From positions 1-6,244 of the forward strand of contig CABUWD010000119.1 of NCBI GenBank assembly GCA_902495155.1: a stretch of 6,244 bases of DNA, in the 5' to 3' direction. The position numbers and the translations under genes are program-made. The notes beneath the pieces are model-generated. The model was not told where the DNA came from. It made no database searches and saw only the letters and a program-made list of their open reading frames with translations. This document shows positions 5,688 through 6,244 of this stretch, piece after piece (positions within the stretch are counted from its first letter, which is position 1; each line of letters begins with the position of its first letter). The DNA comes from an uncultured Collinsella sp. (GTDB lineage Bacteria; Actinomycetota; Coriobacteriia; Coriobacteriales; Coriobacteriaceae).

Positions 5688-6131
5688 ATGTCCAACATTA
5701 CCGTTAACATTAAACGTCTCGACCCAACCGTCGAGCTACCCAAATACGCCCATCCCACGGATGCCGGTCTTGACCTCCGAGCCAACGAGGATTGCACCCT
5801 CAAGCCTTTTGAGCGTCGCCTGGTCTCCACGGGCCTAGCTGTCGCCCTGCCCGACGGCTACGCCGGCTTCGTCCAGCCCCGCAGCGGCCTGGCCATTAAG
5901 CAAGGCCTGTCCATAGTCAACACTCCTGGCCTCATCGACGCCCACTACCGAGGAGAGCTCAAAGTCATCCTCATCAACCTAGACCCCACGAACAACATCC
6001 AAATCAACAAAGGCGACCGCATCGCCCAACTCGTCATCCAAGAAGTCCCCACGGTCAACCTCGTAGAAGTAGAAGAACTAGATAAAACCGACCGAGGAGC
6101 CGGCGGTTTCGGTTCTAGCGGCGTAGCTTAG
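5688..6131 (+). CDS. dut: Dut, deoxyuridine 5'-triphosphate nucleotidohydrolase
   Basis: A homotrimeric-type dUTPase that hydrolyses dUTP to dUMP and PPi, keeping uracil out of DNA and feeding dTMP synthesis. All five motifs are present in 147 residues: motif 1 DAGLDLR (25-31), motif 2 PRSGLA (64-69), motif 3 GLIDAHYRGE (81-90, catalytic Asp84), motif 4 GDRIAQLV (109-116) and motif 5 RGAGGFGSSG (136-145) with the stacking Phe141. The start ATG is 4 bp after the nrdR stop, preceded by AAGGTGAT, a good ribosome-binding site that overlaps the nrdR stop, so coupling is likely. Pairing with nrdR makes a dNTP-homeostasis unit. The last third avoids G at third positions (GAA, CAA, CTA, GTA, CGA, GGA), unlike the GAG/CAG-rich genes upstream. 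No T-run terminator is visible; a long palindrome follows. Confidence 0.97.
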   Translation: MSNITVNIKRLDPTVELPKYAHPTDAGLDLRANEDCTLKPFERRLVSTGLAVALPDGYAGFVQPRSGLAIKQGLSIVNTPGLIDAHYRGELKVILINLDPTNNIQINKGDRIAQLVIQEVPTVNLVEVEELDKTDRGAGGFGSSGVA

Positions 6132-6153
6132 GGGTGCTCGTATCCCTCCCGCC

Positions 6154-6244
6154 CGCCTCTCACACATATCATTCCATGCTCAAACATTCTCGCTTCGCTT
6201 CGCTCGCTGCGAAACTGCGCGTGGAACGATATGTGTGAGAGGCG
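6154..6244. repeat. Long imperfect palindrome downstream of dut
   Basis: The arms at 6154-6176 and 6222-6244 are complementary at 22 of 23 positions (one A/C mismatch, 6171/6227). A G-T wobble and two more pairs (6177-6179 with 6219-6221) extend them inward. The middle contains short CGCTT-type tandem units (near 6191-6205) and a small inner hairpin TTCGC/GCGAA (6199-6203/6209-6213). The right arm ends at the window edge, so the stem may be longer. It could be a dispersed intergenic palindromic repeat, a MITE-like element or a long-stem terminator. No T-run is visible within the window. Confidence 0.8.

Noticed and set aside
6154..6244. Fold-back assembly artefact at a sequence end
   Set aside because: The arms differ at one position and surround a non-repeated centre, which an exact fold-back copy would not explain; it cannot be fully excluded from the window alone.

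Overview
The window (6,244 bp) looks like an ordinary chromosomal segment of an actinobacterium, probably a gut Coriobacteriia member of the Collinsella/Olsenella type. I infer this from the moderately GC-rich sequence, the protein style, the CGAAC-N4-GTTCG type of LexA operator and the gene order. From memory, miaB, miaA and hflX lie near lexA, a LysM gene and nrdR in Mycobacterium tuberculosis too. The genus is a guess from sequence style; no search was run.

Layout. Positions 1-3242 (+) hold the 3' part of miaB, then complete miaA and hflX. They are joined stop-to-start by TAATG junctions, so they form a translationally linked tRNA-modification/ribosome-GTPase operon. Positions 3227-4575 (-) hold lexA followed by a DUF1624-type membrane protein, again joined by TAATG; this pair converges on hflX with a 16-bp overlap of the coding ends. 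Positions 4576-4735 are a divergent SOS control region with three good LexA boxes, each starting exactly 28 bp after the previous one, and a near-consensus promoter whose spacer is filled by the middle box. Positions 4736-6131 (+) hold a small membrane-anchored LysM protein resembling YneA/ChiZ, SOS-type division inhibitors encoded beside lexA, then nrdR and dut. Positions 6132-6244 contain a long imperfect palindrome that reaches the end of the window.

How it works together. The right half is a DNA-damage and dNTP-pool module. LexA represses itself and the LysM protein. NrdR controls ribonucleotide reductase genes in response to nucleotides. Dut removes dUTP and supplies dUMP. If the LysM promoter reads through, nrdR and dut would be damage-inducible too. 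The left half (MiaB and MiaA make ms2i6A in tRNA; HflX rescues or splits stalled ribosomes) concerns translation.

The least explained features are regulatory or structural: the evenly spaced LexA boxes, an 11-bp perfect inverted repeat that can fold over the nrdR start codon (with a competing upstream hairpin), and the terminal palindrome. I see no phage, CRISPR, insertion sequence, rRNA or tRNA gene, and no clearly novel protein system. No gene-free stretch exceeds 300 bp.
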